The translations under genes and the position numbers were made by a program. A stretch of DNA of 64,000 nucleotides. It comes from Kushneria sinocarnis (lineage in GTDB: Bacteria; Pseudomonadota; Gammaproteobacteria; Pseudomonadales; Halomonadaceae). The notes beneath the pieces were generated by a model. It was not told the DNA's origin and ran no database searches. It saw nothing but the letters and a program-made list of their open reading frames with translations. Positions 47,100 through 56,528 of the stretch are shown here, piece after piece (the stretch's first letter is position 1; the number at the start of each line of letters is the position of its first letter). Location of the stretch: the NCBI RefSeq assembly GCF_003633775.1, contig NZ_RBIN01000005.1, positions 1 to 64,000 on the forward strand. The letters are read 5' to 3'.

Positions 47100-48266
47100 A
47101 TGAACGTGCGCAAGATGTCCGAGCTCGATCTCGCTGGCAAACGTGTGTTGATTCGCGAGGATTTCAACGTGCCGATCAAGGATGGCCGGGTCACCTCCGA
47201 CGCCCGCATCCGCGCCTGCCTGACGACCATCAAGACGGCACTCGAGCAGAACGCAAAGGTCATGCTGATGAGTCATCTCGGGCGCCCGACCGAAGGCGAG
47301 CCCGATGACGAGCTCTCGCTGGCTCCGGTGGCCAACCATCTCGGCGAGCTGCTGGGCCGGACCGTCCGGCTGGAGCGCGACTATCTCGATGGTCCGCTGG
47401 AGCTTGCCGATGGTGAAGTGGTGCTGCTGGAGAACGTGCGCTTCAACAAGGGCGAGAAGAAAGATGATGAAGCGCTGGCGAAGCAGTATGCCCAGCTGTG
47501 CGACCTCTATGTGATGGATGCCTTCGGTACCGCGCACCGCGCCGAAGCTTCCACCCATGGCGTTGCCCGCTTCGCCCCGGACGCCTGCGCCGGCCCCGTG
47601 CTGGCTTCCGAGCTGGAAGCGCTGGAGCGCGCCCTGTCGAATCCCAGGCGCCCGATGGTGGCCGTGGTCGGCGGCTCCAAGGTCTCCACCAAGCTGGATG
47701 TGCTGACCGCGCTTTCCGAGCGCTGCGACCAGCTGATCGTCGGCGGCGGCATTGCCAACACCTTCATTGCCGCGGCCGGTTACAACGTCGGCAAGTCCCT
47801 GTATGAAGCCGACCTGGTCGATCAGGCCAGGGCCTTCATGGAGAAGGTCGATGTGCCGCTGCCGGCCGACGTCGTCGTCGCCACCGAGTTCGCCGAACAT
47901 GCCAGGGGCGAGACGCGGCCGATCGACGATATCGGCGAGGACGAGATGATCCTCGACGTCGGCCCGAAGACCGCCGAGACCTATGCCGCCGCCTTCAAGA
48001 GCGCCGGCACCATCCTCTGGAACGGTCCGGTGGGCGTGTTCGAATTCGATCAGTTCGGCGGCGGCACCGAAGCCATGGCGAAGGCCATCGCCGAGAGCGA
48101 GGCGTTCTCGATCGCCGGCGGCGGCGATACCCTCGCGGCCATCGACAAGTACGGCGTCACCGAGGATATCTCCTATATCTCCACCGGCGGCGGTGCCTTT
48201 CTGGAGTACGTGGAAGGCAAGGAGCTGCCGGCGGTACAGGCGCTCAAGGCGGCCGCAGGCCACTGA
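47100..48266 (+). CDS. pgk: Phosphoglycerate kinase
   Basis: 388 aa, normal length. [14 protein letters not shown] near 18, SHLGRPTEG near 58, the hinge and ATP-binding [14 protein letters not shown] near 196 and the C-terminal [13 protein letters not shown] near 338 are the signatures. It interconverts 1,3-bisphosphoglycerate and 3-phosphoglycerate. GAGGA precedes the ATG at 47100. The common neighbour epd/gap is not present between tkt and pgk. Confidence 0.96.
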   Translation: MNVRKMSELDLAGKRVLIREDFNVPIKDGRVTSDARIRACLTTIKTALEQNAKVMLMSHLGRPTEGEPDDELSLAPVANHLGELLGRTVRLERDYLDGPLELADGEVVLLENVRFNKGEKKDDEALAKQYAQLCDLYVMDAFGTAHRAEASTHGVARFAPDACAGPVLASELEALERALSNPRRPMVAVVGGSKVSTKLDVLTALSERCDQLIVGGGIANTFIAAAGYNVGKSLYEADLVDQARAFMEKVDVPLPADVVVATEFAEHARGETRPIDDIGEDEMILDVGPKTAETYAAAFKSAGTILWNGPVGVFEFDQFGGGTEAMAKAIAESEAFSIAGGGDTLAAIDKYGVTEDISYISTGGGAFLEYVEGKELPAVQALKAAAGH

Positions 48267-48290
48267 GCCGGCGCTGTCGCAGCAGACGCA

Positions 48291-48323
48291 ACAGGCCCCG
48301 CACCCGCGGGGCCTGTTTTTTTG
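48291..48323 (+). terminator. Terminator of pgk
   Basis: An 11-bp stem (48291-48301 with 48306-48316), 4-base loop and a tail of seven T. Confidence 0.92.
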
Positions 48324-48351
48324 TCCGTCGGAGGTTCTTGAAGAAAAGCCT

Positions 48352-48369
48352 TCGCGACTTCAGTCGCGA
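48352..48369. repeat. REP-like palindrome (single copy)
   Basis: TCGCGACTTCAGTCGCGA, 8-bp arms around TC. The same core occurs in the REP-like element at 51800-51822, so this is a third member of the family, lying between pgk and the M23 peptidase gene. Confidence 0.6.
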
Positions 48370-48382
48370 TAGCTCGTAATCA

Positions 48383-49249
48383 CTACTGTTGGGTACGCTC
48401 AAGCACCAGCTGTGGATCGATCCGGGTCTCGAACCAGTTCATTCCCCAGTGCAGATGCGGCCCGGTGGCACGGCCGCTCGCGCCCACCCGACCGATCACC
48501 TCGCCCTGCTCGACGTGATCCCCCACCGCCACATCGAGCTGTGACAGGTGCAGGAAATTGGAGCTGATGCCGAAGCCGTGATCGAGCAGGACGGTACCGC
48601 CGGTCAGATAGAGATCGGGCTCGGCGAAGGTGATCACGCCGGCTGCCGGGGCCTTGACCGGAGTGCCGGCGGCGGCGGCAATATCCATGCCCGAGTGCGC
48701 CGAGCCCGGGGTACCGTTGTAAACGCGCTGGCGCCCGAAGCGACCACTGACGCGTCCCGGCACCGGCCGGATGAAGTCCTGGGTGAAACCGATGCGGTCA
48801 TCATTGCGGGTACGGGCCTGACTGACGGCGGCCTGCTCGCGGCGGATGCGTTCGGCGATCTTCGGCGGCGGCGACACCGTATCGGGCGGCACGCCATCAA
48901 TGCGCTCGATCGGCCAGTCCCGCGGTGTCACCCCGACCCGGGCGGTTGTGGTCGACCCCTGCGGCGGGGTCACCGCAATCTTTTGATCGCCTTCGGCATT
49001 GCGCCCCACGCCGAAGACCACCGTACCGTAATCGGTCACCCGCAGGGTACGGCCGTCGTACTCGACCCGCGAATCGGGCGGCACCCGGCCGATCACCATC
49101 GCCCCCTGCTGGACGTGATCGGGAAAGATGATCTCCGGGGATGCCGCCCGTGCCAGGCCGCCCGTGCCGAGACTCAGGGCCAGTGCCGCGCCCAGCACGA
49201 GAAGCAGCGTGCGGGCAGCGTGGCTGCCGGATATGCGAGGTGCGTCCAA
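48383..49249 (-). CDS. M23 family metallopeptidase (LytM-type)
   Basis: 288 aa. Signal peptide about residues 1-35 (cleavage near ARAAS). A beta-rich N-terminal domain precedes the M23 domain with HSGMDIAAAAGTPVKAPAAG near 185 (zinc His and Asp) and GPHLHWGM near 265. All catalytic residues are present, so it should cut peptidoglycan cross-bridges in the periplasm. Confidence 0.9.
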   Translation of the reverse strand: MDAPRISGSHAARTLLLVLGAALALSLGTGGLARAASPEIIFPDHVQQGAMVIGRVPPDSRVEYDGRTLRVTDYGTVVFGVGRNAEGDQKIAVTPPQGSTTTARVGVTPRDWPIERIDGVPPDTVSPPPKIAERIRREQAAVSQARTRNDDRIGFTQDFIRPVPGRVSGRFGRQRVYNGTPGSAHSGMDIAAAAGTPVKAPAAGVITFAEPDLYLTGGTVLLDHGFGISSNFLHLSQLDVAVGDHVEQGEVIGRVGASGRATGPHLHWGMNWFETRIDPQLVLERTQQ

Positions 49250-49419
49250 TGGTCTCTCCCGTGGTCATCAGATCCTTCATCGGATTGCCCTATACTGCAT
49301 GGCACGACACCCCGATAACAGCGCAGCATGGCGGTTGGCAAGACAGGTGTGGTGAACACCGCCCGATGGTCGGGCGGCCAGTCGGGGCCATCGTCGGCCC
49401 TTGCGTGGGAGCCCGGATC

Positions 49420-50367
49420 GTGGAATTCAGGGACTACTATCAGCTACTCGGCGTCGAGCGCACCGCCACGCCGGACGAGATCAAGAAGGCCTATCGCCGG
49501 CTGGCGCGGCGCTATCATCCCGACGTCAACCGGGAAGCGGATGCCGAGCAGCACATGCAGCAGATCAACGAGGCCCGCGATGTGCTGGCCGATCCCGAAC
49601 GGCGGGCCGCCTACGATCAGCTCTACGACTACCAGCACCACCACGCCGGCGAGGAGTTCCGCCCGCCACCCCACTGGGATGAGGGCTTCGAGTTCTCCGG
49701 CAGCGGCTTCTCGCAGGCTGACATGGGTGACTACAGCGACTTCTTCGCCAGCATCTTCGGCCACCCCGACCAGCAGCGCACCCGCAGCGGTTACTACCGC
49801 AGGCGCGGCGAGGATCGTCACGCCCGCATCCACATCGACCTGGCCGACGCCTACCACGGCGCGGCCCGCACCATCACGCTGCACAGCCCCGAAGTGGACG
49901 CCCACGGCCGGGTCAGCCTCGTCGATCATGCCCTCAATGTTCGCATTCCGCGCGGCGTGAAGGCCGGGCAGCATATCCGGCTGGCCGGGCAGGGGCATCC
50001 CGGAGTAGGCGGCGGCCCACCCGGCGATCTGTTTCTCGAGGTCGCCTTCAACGAGGATTCGCGCTATCGCATCGAGGGCCGGGACGTGTACGAAACCGTG
50101 CCGCTCGCCCCCTGGGAAGCGGCGCTGGGCGCCTCGGTCGAGGTCCCCACGCCCCCGGGTGTGGTACGCCTGACGGTGCCGGCCGGTTCACAGTCCGGCC
50201 GCCGGCTGCGTCTGAAGGGACGGGGCATCCCGGGTGAGCCGCCGGGCGATCTCTATGCCGAACTGACCGTGGTGCTGCCCCCGGCCAACAGCGAACGGGC
50301 GCGTCAGCTCTACCAAACCATGGCGCGGGAGATGAAGTTCGACCCGCGCCAGTCATCGGAAGCCTGA
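49420..50367 (+). CDS. cbpA: Curved DNA-binding protein / DnaJ-class co-chaperone CbpA
   Basis: 315 aa from a GTG start (49420) with GGGAG 9 bases upstream. J-domain residues 1-68 with RYHPDVN, a Gly/Phe-rich linker, and the C-terminal DnaJ substrate domain (VRIPRGVKAGQHIRLAGQG). There is no Cys-rich zinc domain, which separates it from DnaJ. It stimulates DnaK and can bind DNA. cbpM follows after 3 bases, the standard operon. Confidence 0.92.
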   Translation: MEFRDYYQLLGVERTATPDEIKKAYRRLARRYHPDVNREADAEQHMQQINEARDVLADPERRAAYDQLYDYQHHHAGEEFRPPPHWDEGFEFSGSGFSQADMGDYSDFFASIFGHPDQQRTRSGYYRRRGEDRHARIHIDLADAYHGAARTITLHSPEVDAHGRVSLVDHALNVRIPRGVKAGQHIRLAGQGHPGVGGGPPGDLFLEVAFNEDSRYRIEGRDVYETVPLAPWEAALGASVEVPTPPGVVRLTVPAGSQSGRRLRLKGRGIPGEPPGDLYAELTVVLPPANSERARQLYQTMAREMKFDPRQSSEA

Positions 50368-50370
50368 GCC

Positions 50371-50685
50371 ATGAGCCACCAAGACATCATCGCGGGTGAG
50401 CTGCTGGATGAGGAGCACCTCTCGCTCGAGGAGCTGGCCCGCGCCTGTGCCGTTGACCGCCAGTGGGTGATCGAGCGGCTGGAAGGCGGGCTGCTGGAGG
50501 AAGGCGGCCGCCATGGGGTCCATCATCATTTCACCAGCTACACGCTGACCCGGGTTCGCCGAATGCGCCGGATGGAGCAGGACTTCGATGCAGTCCCGGA
50601 GCTGGCGGCCCTGGTCGCCGATCTGCTCGAGGAGATGGATCGCCTGCGCACGCGGGCGCACGCCGCCGGTGTCAGACTGGACTGA
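50371..50685 (+). CDS. cbpM: Chaperone modulator CbpM
   Basis: 104 aa small helical MerR-like protein. LSLEELARACAVDRQWVIERLEGGLLEE resembles the N-terminal HTH-like part, and the second half (RRMRRMEQDFDAVPELAALVADLLEEMDRLR) is a coiled-coil helix. It binds the J-domain of CbpA and inhibits it. Directly follows cbpA. Confidence 0.9.
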   Translation: MSHQDIIAGELLDEEHLSLEELARACAVDRQWVIERLEGGLLEEGGRHGVHHHFTSYTLTRVRRMRRMEQDFDAVPELAALVADLLEEMDRLRTRAHAAGVRLD

Positions 50686-50718
50686 CGACCCATCCCAACC
50701 TGTCAGGGGAGCATGAGC

Positions 50719-51627
50719 ATGAAGATCGCCATCATGGGGGCCGGCGCCGTCGGCTGCTACTACGGCGCGATGCTGGCCCGCGCCGGCCATGACGTGACGC
50801 TGATCGGTCGGGCAGCGCATGTCGAGGCCATACGCGCCAGGGGCCTGCTGCTGGAGACCGCCACGCGGCACGAACACCTCCCGGTCCGGGCCACGACCGG
50901 GCCGGAGGGCGTCCGGGGCGCGGCACTGGTGCTGTGCTGCGTGAAATCCACCGATACCGTTGCCGCCGGCGAGGCGATGGCGCCCTGGCTGGCCGAGGAT
51001 GCGGTGGTGCTGAGCCTGCAGAACGGCGTCGACAACGCCGAGCGCCTGCAGCCGGTGCTGGATCGCCCGGTGATCCCGACCGTGGTGTATGTCGCCACCG
51101 CCATGGGCGGGCCGGGGCATGTGCAGCACCACGGCCGCGGCGAGCTGGTGCTCGGCCCGGGCCCGGAGAGCGAACGCATGGCCGGCCTGCTCAGCGAGGC
51201 GGCGATTCCGGCCGAGGTCTCCGATAACGCCCTCGGTGCGCTGTGGGCCAAGCTGATCATCAACTGTGCCTGGAATGCGCTCTCGGCGATTGCCCAGAGG
51301 CCCTACGGCAAGCTGAGCCGGGGCGTCGGGGTGACCCGGGTGATGGATGAGGTGGTCGGCGAATGTCTGGCGGTGGCGCACGCCTGCGGGGTGCACATAC
51401 CGGGCGATGTGCGCGGTACCGTTACCGCGATCGCCACGAGCATGCCGAATCAGTTCTCCTCCACCGCCCAGGACCTGGCGCGGGGGCGCACCAGCGAGAT
51501 CGACCACCTCAACGGCTATATCGTGCGGCGCGGCGAAGCGCGCGGCGTGGCCACCCCGGTCAATCGCACGCTGCATGCGCTGGTGAAGCTGCTGGAGCGC
51601 CGAGACGAGACCACCGCAGGCGCATAG
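50719..51627 (+). CDS. panE: 2-dehydropantoate 2-reductase (ketopantoate reductase)
   Basis: 302 aa. N-terminal Rossmann GAGAVGCYYG near 7, the NGVDNAE block near 100 and the catalytic Lys in ALWAKLIINCAWN near 174 identify ApbA/PanE. It reduces ketopantoate with NADPH for pantothenate and CoA. The second of two nearby ATGs (50719) has the better spacing to AGGGGAG; 50713 is possible. It may be co-transcribed with cbpAM. Confidence 0.9.
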   Translation: MKIAIMGAGAVGCYYGAMLARAGHDVTLIGRAAHVEAIRARGLLLETATRHEHLPVRATTGPEGVRGAALVLCCVKSTDTVAAGEAMAPWLAEDAVVLSLQNGVDNAERLQPVLDRPVIPTVVYVATAMGGPGHVQHHGRGELVLGPGPESERMAGLLSEAAIPAEVSDNALGALWAKLIINCAWNALSAIAQRPYGKLSRGVGVTRVMDEVVGECLAVAHACGVHIPGDVRGTVTAIATSMPNQFSSTAQDLARGRTSEIDHLNGYIVRRGEARGVATPVNRTLHALVKLLERRDETTAGA

Positions 51628-51664
51628 AGAGGCATTGATGTGCGCTGATGCCCGGATGGAATGA

Positions 51665-51687
51665 TCGCGGCTGAAGCCGCTCCTACA
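51665..51687 (-). repeat. REP-like element, left arm of an inverted pair
   Basis: A 6-bp hairpin GCGGCT-GA-AGCCGC followed by TCCTACA. It is the inverted partner of the element at 51800-51822, and the two stems differ by a compensatory base pair. Confidence 0.7.
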
Positions 51688-51799
51688 ACACCCACGGGAA
51701 CATTCAATGGAGGTTCCCTAGGTCATCACCGTGGGGATTTCTGCTCTCCTGTCAGGCAATCGCGGCCAGAACCACTTCTGGAGGGATACCAATCGGTAT

Positions 51800-51822
51800 T
51801 GTAGGAGCGACTTCAGTCGCGA
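51800..51822 (+). repeat. REP-like element, right arm of an inverted pair
   Basis: TGTAGGA followed by the hairpin GCGACT-TC-AGTCGC. Together with 51665-51687 it forms a REPIN-like doublet with 112 bases between, filling the gap between panE and the thioredoxin-like gene. No transposase for it is in the window. Confidence 0.7.
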
Positions 51823-51867
51823 TGGGGAGGTCCTGGCGGGATGCCGAATGAACCCGGTACTAGCCGG

Positions 51868-52209
51868 TCACACCGCCGAGGACTCCAGATGCGCGGCCAC
51901 CAGCGCCTCGATCTTCTCCGGCGGGTTGAAACCGGTCAGCCGGCCCACTTCCTCACCGCTGCGGAACAGCAGCAGCGTCGGGGTCTGCCGCAGGCTGTGC
52001 CGGTGGAAGAATTCCTCGCCCACGACTTCCAGCTGCACCTTCACCAGCGCCACGCTGTCCGCCAGCTCACCGGCGGCGAAGCGCTTGAGCGCCATGTCGA
52101 GCATCTTGCAGCCCGGGCAGTTGTCCTTGAAGAAATCGACCAGCACCAGCTCGTGATCGGCCAGCAGGGCGTCGAATTCGTCAGGCGTGGTGAGCGTGAA
52201 TGTCTGCAT
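51868..52209 (-). CDS. Thioredoxin-family protein of the RNR operon
   Basis: 113 aa thioredoxin fold. The redox motif is CPGC (VDFFKDNCPGCKML, near residue 31) instead of CGPC, and the cis-Pro lies in RQTPTLLLF. It overlaps the flavodoxin gene by 29 bases and ends the nrdA-nrdB-flavodoxin-thioredoxin operon, so it probably reduces the NrdA C-terminal CxxC. Confidence 0.87.
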   Translation of the reverse strand: MQTFTLTTPDEFDALLADHELVLVDFFKDNCPGCKMLDMALKRFAAGELADSVALVKVQLEVVGEEFFHRHSLRQTPTLLLFRSGEEVGRLTGFNPPEKIEALVAAHLESSAV

Positions 52210-52675
52210 GAGCGTGGGTTTCCCGTTGTGTCATGATCCGGCGCGTCCAGTCGGCAATGGCCGCGGCATCCTTCGGTGAGGCCGGCATCTGCTCGATGGT
52301 GAGCTTCGGATACCGGCTGTTGAAAAAGCGCGCCATGCGGTGCACGGCGCCGCAGTAATACTCCTCGCCCCACTGGGTTTCGCCGGTGCCGAAGACGGCC
52401 ACATGTTCGGGGCGGAAACCGTCATCGCCGAACAGTTCGGCAATGAACGCCTTCATCTCCGGCGGCGTGCGCCCACCGTTGTCGCTCCAGGAGCCCAGCA
52501 GGTAGAGATCGAACGCACGCGCGGCGCGCTCGTCGGCGACGACATCAAACAGCGATTCCGCGGTGGCAAAGACCGCCACCACCCGATGGCCGAGGCGCTC
52601 GCACTCGGCGTGGATCAGTTCGGCCACCTCGCGGGTATTGCCGCTCAGCGAGTCATAGGCCAGCAGAATGTGCAT
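52181..52675 (-). CDS. Flavodoxin of the RNR operon
   Basis: 164 aa. FMN phosphate loop DSLSGNTREVAE at residues 8-19, isoalloxazine-contact loops GSWSDNGGRTPPEM near 61 and GTGETQWGEEYYCGAV near 96. Longer than NrdI (about 130-150 aa) and of the true flavodoxin type. It lies 47 bases after nrdB, suggesting it supplies electrons to assemble or maintain the NrdB cofactor. Confidence 0.87.
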   Translation of the reverse strand: MHILLAYDSLSGNTREVAELIHAECERLGHRVVAVFATAESLFDVVADERAARAFDLYLLGSWSDNGGRTPPEMKAFIAELFGDDGFRPEHVAVFGTGETQWGEEYYCGAVHRMARFFNSRYPKLTIEQMPASPKDAAAIADWTRRIMTQRETHAHADIHAHHA

Positions 52676-52722
52676 TGCCGTCGCCCCTGCGCCAGGCGTT
52701 GCCGCTGGCGCGTTGCCGGATC

Positions 52723-53793
52723 TCAGAGATCGTCGAAGCCGTTATCGAGATTGGTCTTCTTGTAGCTGGCGTTGCGCGCCTCGAAGAAGTCCGTCTTGGT
52801 ATCCGTGGTGTTGTCGGCATAGGCCCGGATCCACGGCATCACGTTCTCGCCGACATCCGAATAGAGCGGCTCCATGCCCAGCATGCCGGCCATCTTGTTG
52901 GCGCGATACTTGACGTAGCCGAGCATCTCCTCGAGATCGATGCCGTCGATGCCATCGAGTACCTCGCCGGACCACTGGGTCTCCAGATCGACCGCATGGT
53001 GGAACGCCTGGTGGGTGTACTCGGTCAGCGCATCGTTCTGCAGCTGCGGATTCTCGCCGACGATGGCGCGGATCAGCTCGCTGATGAACTTGGAGTGCGC
53101 CAGCTCATCCCGGTTGATGAAGCTGATCACCTTGCCGGTACCGTTCATGCGGTTCTGGCGCATCAGGTTGTAGAAGTACGCGAACCCGGAGTAGAAGTTG
53201 ATGCCTTCCAGGATCGACGACTGGATCAGGGCCTTGACCAGTGTCTCCGGCGTCTTCTCGGTCATGAAGTCGTTGTAGGCGTTCATGATCGGCTCATTGC
53301 GCGCAATGATGGTCGGATGGGTGCGCGCCAGCTCGAAGATCCGCTTCTGCTCCTGCAGGTTGGTGATCGAGGCCAGCACATAGGAGTAGCTCTCGTTGTG
53401 GATCACCTCCTGCTGCCCGATGATCGCCGAGTTGGCGTGCGCCGCCGGATCGGTGATGTACTCCGCCACGTTGTAGATGAAGCGGGTCTGCGGCGAATCG
53501 AGCGTGGCCAGCAGGCCGATGATGGCATCGAAGGCGTACTTCTCGCGCCCGGAGAGCTCGGCGTACTGCTTGGCATCACCCTTCATGTCGACTTCATCGG
53601 GGATCCAGTAGTTGGTCGAAAGCTCCTTGTAGGCCCGATAGAAGGACGGATACGGAATGTCGTTCCAGTTCAGGATGCCGCTCGTCTCGCCGTTGATGAT
53701 ACCGGTCGAACGATTGGGATAGGTCGGCTCGAGAATCCGGATCCGACGCAGCTGATCGGCGCTTTCCGTCTTGTCCGCCACGGGTGTGGTCAT
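52723..53793 (-). CDS. nrdB: Class I ribonucleotide reductase beta subunit
   Basis: 356 aa ferritin-like. Metal ligands and radical Tyr are in order: Asp in TLDSPQ, Glu/His in QEVIHNESY with the radical Tyr four residues after His, Glu in ILEGINFY, and Glu/His in INRDELAH. All are intact, so it is a tyrosyl-radical type protein. AAGGAGA precedes the start. A 9-bp hairpin separates it from nrdA. Confidence 0.94.
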   Translation of the reverse strand: MTTPVADKTESADQLRRIRILEPTYPNRSTGIINGETSGILNWNDIPYPSFYRAYKELSTNYWIPDEVDMKGDAKQYAELSGREKYAFDAIIGLLATLDSPQTRFIYNVAEYITDPAAHANSAIIGQQEVIHNESYSYVLASITNLQEQKRIFELARTHPTIIARNEPIMNAYNDFMTEKTPETLVKALIQSSILEGINFYSGFAYFYNLMRQNRMNGTGKVISFINRDELAHSKFISELIRAIVGENPQLQNDALTEYTHQAFHHAVDLETQWSGEVLDGIDGIDLEEMLGYVKYRANKMAGMLGMEPLYSDVGENVMPWIRAYADNTTDTKTDFFEARNASYKKTNLDNGFDDL

Positions 53794-53811
53794 GAACGAA
53801 TCTCCTTCGAT

Positions 53812-53834
53812 GGCGCCTGCATCAGGCAGGCGCC
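53812..53834 (-). repeat. Intercistronic hairpin nrdA-nrdB
   Basis: A 9-bp stem (53812-53820 with 53826-53834) and 5-base loop in the 73-base nrdA-nrdB gap. It may tune NrdB translation or mRNA stability. Confidence 0.55.
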
Positions 53835-53866
53835 GTCAGTAATGCTGAAACGGTCCGGCGGTGGGC

Positions 53867-56182
53867 TCAGCTGGCGCACCACTCGCACTCCTCGATATCG
53901 ATATCGTTGGAGCGCACGTAGTAGGTGGTCTTGAGCCCTTCCTTCCAGGCGATCATGTGCAGGTTGAGCAGCGTGCTCGCCTTGATGGTGCTGGGCACAT
54001 AGAAGTTGAAGCTGATCGACTGATCGATATGGCGCTGGCGGCGGCCGTTCTGGCGCACGCTGGCGAACTGGTCGACCCGATAGGCCCCCTTCTCGTAGTA
54101 GGGGTAGGTCTCCATGTTCAGCCCGGGGGCCACCACCGGCCGGCGATAGTCCTTCTTCTCTTCGTAGTAGAAGGCGCTGTAGATCGGATCGATCGAAGCG
54201 GTCGAGCCGGCAATCTGGGCGGTACTCATGTTGGGCGCGACCGCCAGCACATAGCCGTTGCGCATGCCGGTGCGCGCCACCTCTCCGGCCAGCTGCTGCC
54301 ACTGCTCGCTGTCGTAGCCGCGGCGCTCGAAGTACTCGCCGGTCTGCCAGTCACTGCCGGCGAAGACCTTGTAGGCGCCCTTCTCGGCAGCCAGATCCTT
54401 GCTCGCCTTGACCGCATAGTAATTGATGCGCTCGTAGAGCTCGTCGCAGTACTGCTCGGCCTCCTCGCTGTTCCAGTCGATGCCCTTCTGGGCCAGCAGG
54501 TGGTGCCAGCCGAAGGTGCCCAGACCGATGGCACGATACTTGCGATTGGTGATCGTCGCCTGCGGCACCGGCAGCTGGTTGAGGTCGATGACGTTGTCGA
54601 GCATGCGTACCTCGATGGCGACCAGCCGCTCGAGGATGTCCTCTTCCACCAGATCGGACTCGGCGGTGACCGCGCGGCCGAGGTTGACCGAGGACAGGTT
54701 GCAGACCACGAAGTCGCCGGCCTGACGCGAGGTCACGATCTGATCGCCGCTGATCGTCTCCTGGATCAGCTTCGTCGGGCTCATGTTCTGCAGGATCTCG
54801 GTGCACAGGTTGCTCGAATAGACCCGGCCGACATGCTTGTTCGGGTTCATCCGGTTGACCTGGTCGCGGTAGAACATGAACGGTGTGCCGGTTTCGAGCT
54901 GGCTGACCATGATCCGCTTGAAGATGTCGATCGCCTTGACGATGCGCCGGCTGACGCTCTCGTCGGCGACCAGCTCCTCGTACTTCTCGCGGAAGCTGCC
55001 TTCGCCACGACGCTCGTCGAAGAAGTCCTGCAGATACCAGCCCTTCTTCTCCTTCACCTCGTGGGGATCAAACAGATACCAGTCGCCGCGCCGCTCGACC
55101 GTCTCCATGAACAGATCCGGGATGCACACCGCGGTAAAGACGTCGTGCGCGCGCAGGCGCTGATCGCCGTTGTTCAGGCGCAGATCGAGAAAGGCCTCGA
55201 TATCCTTGTGGAAGATGTCGAGATAGACCGAGATGGCGCCCTTGCGCTGGCCCAGCTGATCGACGCTGACGGCGGTATTGTTGAGCTGCTTGATCCACGG
55301 CACCACACCGCCGCTGGAGCCCTTGACGCCCCGGATGGCCGAACCGGTGGAGCGGACATAGCCGAGATAGGCCCCCACGCCGCCGCCGTGCTTGGAGACC
55401 CGGGCGAGGTCGGTGTTGGAGTCATAGATGCCCTGCAGGCTGTCATCAACGGTGTCGATGAAGCAGCTGGAAAGCTGGCCGCCGATCTTGCCGGCGTTGG
55501 CCAGCGTCGGAGTCGCCACCGTCATGTAGAGATTGGAGAGTGCCCAGTACGCCTCGCGCACCAGCTCCATGCGACGCGCCCGCGGCTTTTCCTGCTGCAT
55601 CAGGTAGAGGGCGATGGTCAGCCAGCGCTCCTGCGGCAGCTCATAGACGTTGCGGTCGGTATCGGTAGCCAGATAGCGGGTCGCCAGCAGGTAAAGGCCG
55701 TTGTAGGAGAACAGCTTGTCGCGCTCCGACTCGATCATCTCGCCGGCTTCGATCAACTCGTCCTTGGAGTAGTTGCGCAGCACATCACCCGAATAGATGC
55801 CGCGCTCGCCCAGACTCTCCTGCAGGCCGACATAGGAGCCGTACCGGTCATCGTCATTGTAGAAACGGTTCTTGCTCGCCTTCTTGTAGAGACGATTGAG
55901 GTAGAGACGCGCCGCAAAGAACTCCCACTCCGGCGTGGCCACGTCGGTGTTGGACTCGGCCTCGCGGATCAGGTAATCGACCATGTCCTCGGCGGACAGA
56001 CGCTCCTTGCGTTCGATGAAGGCGAACGCCTTGCGCTTGTAGTCGTCGATCTCGAGCTGCGGGAACTCTTCATGGATGCGGTCCAGATAGCGCTCGAGTC
56101 GAGCGCGATCCCAGGGCATCTGCCGCTTGCCGCCGTCCTTGGTGATCGAGGTCGTCCGGCTGGCCGATTCTACAGTCGTCAT
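53867..56182 (-). CDS. nrdA: Class I ribonucleotide reductase alpha subunit
   Basis: 771 aa. An N-terminal ATP-cone-like region (about 14-105), then the ten-stranded barrel with the active site in SSNLCTEIL near 447 (Asn-Cys-Glu), LSSCFIDTVDDS near 240 (partner Cys), and PNMSTAQIAGSTASIDP near 649. The C-terminal CEWCAS carries the redox-active CxxC that thioredoxins reduce. It makes deoxynucleotides with NrdB. Its promoter region holds NrdR-box and DnaA-box candidates. Confidence 0.96.
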   Translation of the reverse strand: MTTVESASRTTSITKDGGKRQMPWDRARLERYLDRIHEEFPQLEIDDYKRKAFAFIERKERLSAEDMVDYLIREAESNTDVATPEWEFFAARLYLNRLYKKASKNRFYNDDDRYGSYVGLQESLGERGIYSGDVLRNYSKDELIEAGEMIESERDKLFSYNGLYLLATRYLATDTDRNVYELPQERWLTIALYLMQQEKPRARRMELVREAYWALSNLYMTVATPTLANAGKIGGQLSSCFIDTVDDSLQGIYDSNTDLARVSKHGGGVGAYLGYVRSTGSAIRGVKGSSGGVVPWIKQLNNTAVSVDQLGQRKGAISVYLDIFHKDIEAFLDLRLNNGDQRLRAHDVFTAVCIPDLFMETVERRGDWYLFDPHEVKEKKGWYLQDFFDERRGEGSFREKYEELVADESVSRRIVKAIDIFKRIMVSQLETGTPFMFYRDQVNRMNPNKHVGRVYSSNLCTEILQNMSPTKLIQETISGDQIVTSRQAGDFVVCNLSSVNLGRAVTAESDLVEEDILERLVAIEVRMLDNVIDLNQLPVPQATITNRKYRAIGLGTFGWHHLLAQKGIDWNSEEAEQYCDELYERINYYAVKASKDLAAEKGAYKVFAGSDWQTGEYFERRGYDSEQWQQLAGEVARTGMRNGYVLAVAPNMSTAQIAGSTASIDPIYSAFYYEEKKDYRRPVVAPGLNMETYPYYEKGAYRVDQFASVRQNGRRQRHIDQSISFNFYVPSTIKASTLLNLHMIAWKEGLKTTYYVRSNDIDIEECEWCAS

Positions 56183-56352
56183 GGGTGTGCTCTCGCTATC
56201 TCGTGGCTTTCGAATGGGCGATCGAAAACGCCGTCATGGCCTCGACGGCCATCACGAAACAATGGAATTCGGGGGTGTTGCAGGGTGTTCTTCAGAAGGT
56301 GCCCAGCGTACACCGACCAGCGATCCATGGCTATAGGATTTGATGATCTTTT

Positions 56353-56397
56353 ACCAGATGTAGTACTGCAAGCAGAAAAAGGTCCAATATATAGTGT
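56353..56397. promoter_or_regulatory. Candidate NrdR box pair upstream of nrdA
   Basis: CCAATATATAGTGT (56384-56397) is a good NrdR box; a weaker relative ACCAGATGTAGTAC (56353-56366) lies 31 bp away, the three-turn spacing usual for NrdR box pairs. It sits about 170-215 bases upstream of the nrdA start. Confidence 0.6.
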
Positions 56398-56528
56398 CTG
56401 TTCACAGCCTTGCCCCGATGAGGCGAGTACTTGCTTACCCGCCGCGCCCGGTGTGAAAAGGTCCGAATCGAGAGGAGAGAAAAAGCGCCCGGAAGTGGTC
56501 CGGCAGCGACCCACAGTCAGGCCACAAC

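Noticed and set aside
51868..53793. Class Ib naming (NrdF, NrdI, NrdH) for the RNR operon
   Set aside because: The flavoprotein is a long flavodoxin, not NrdI; the redoxin is thioredoxin-sized with CPGC, not NrdH; NrdA has an N-terminal ATP-cone-like region.
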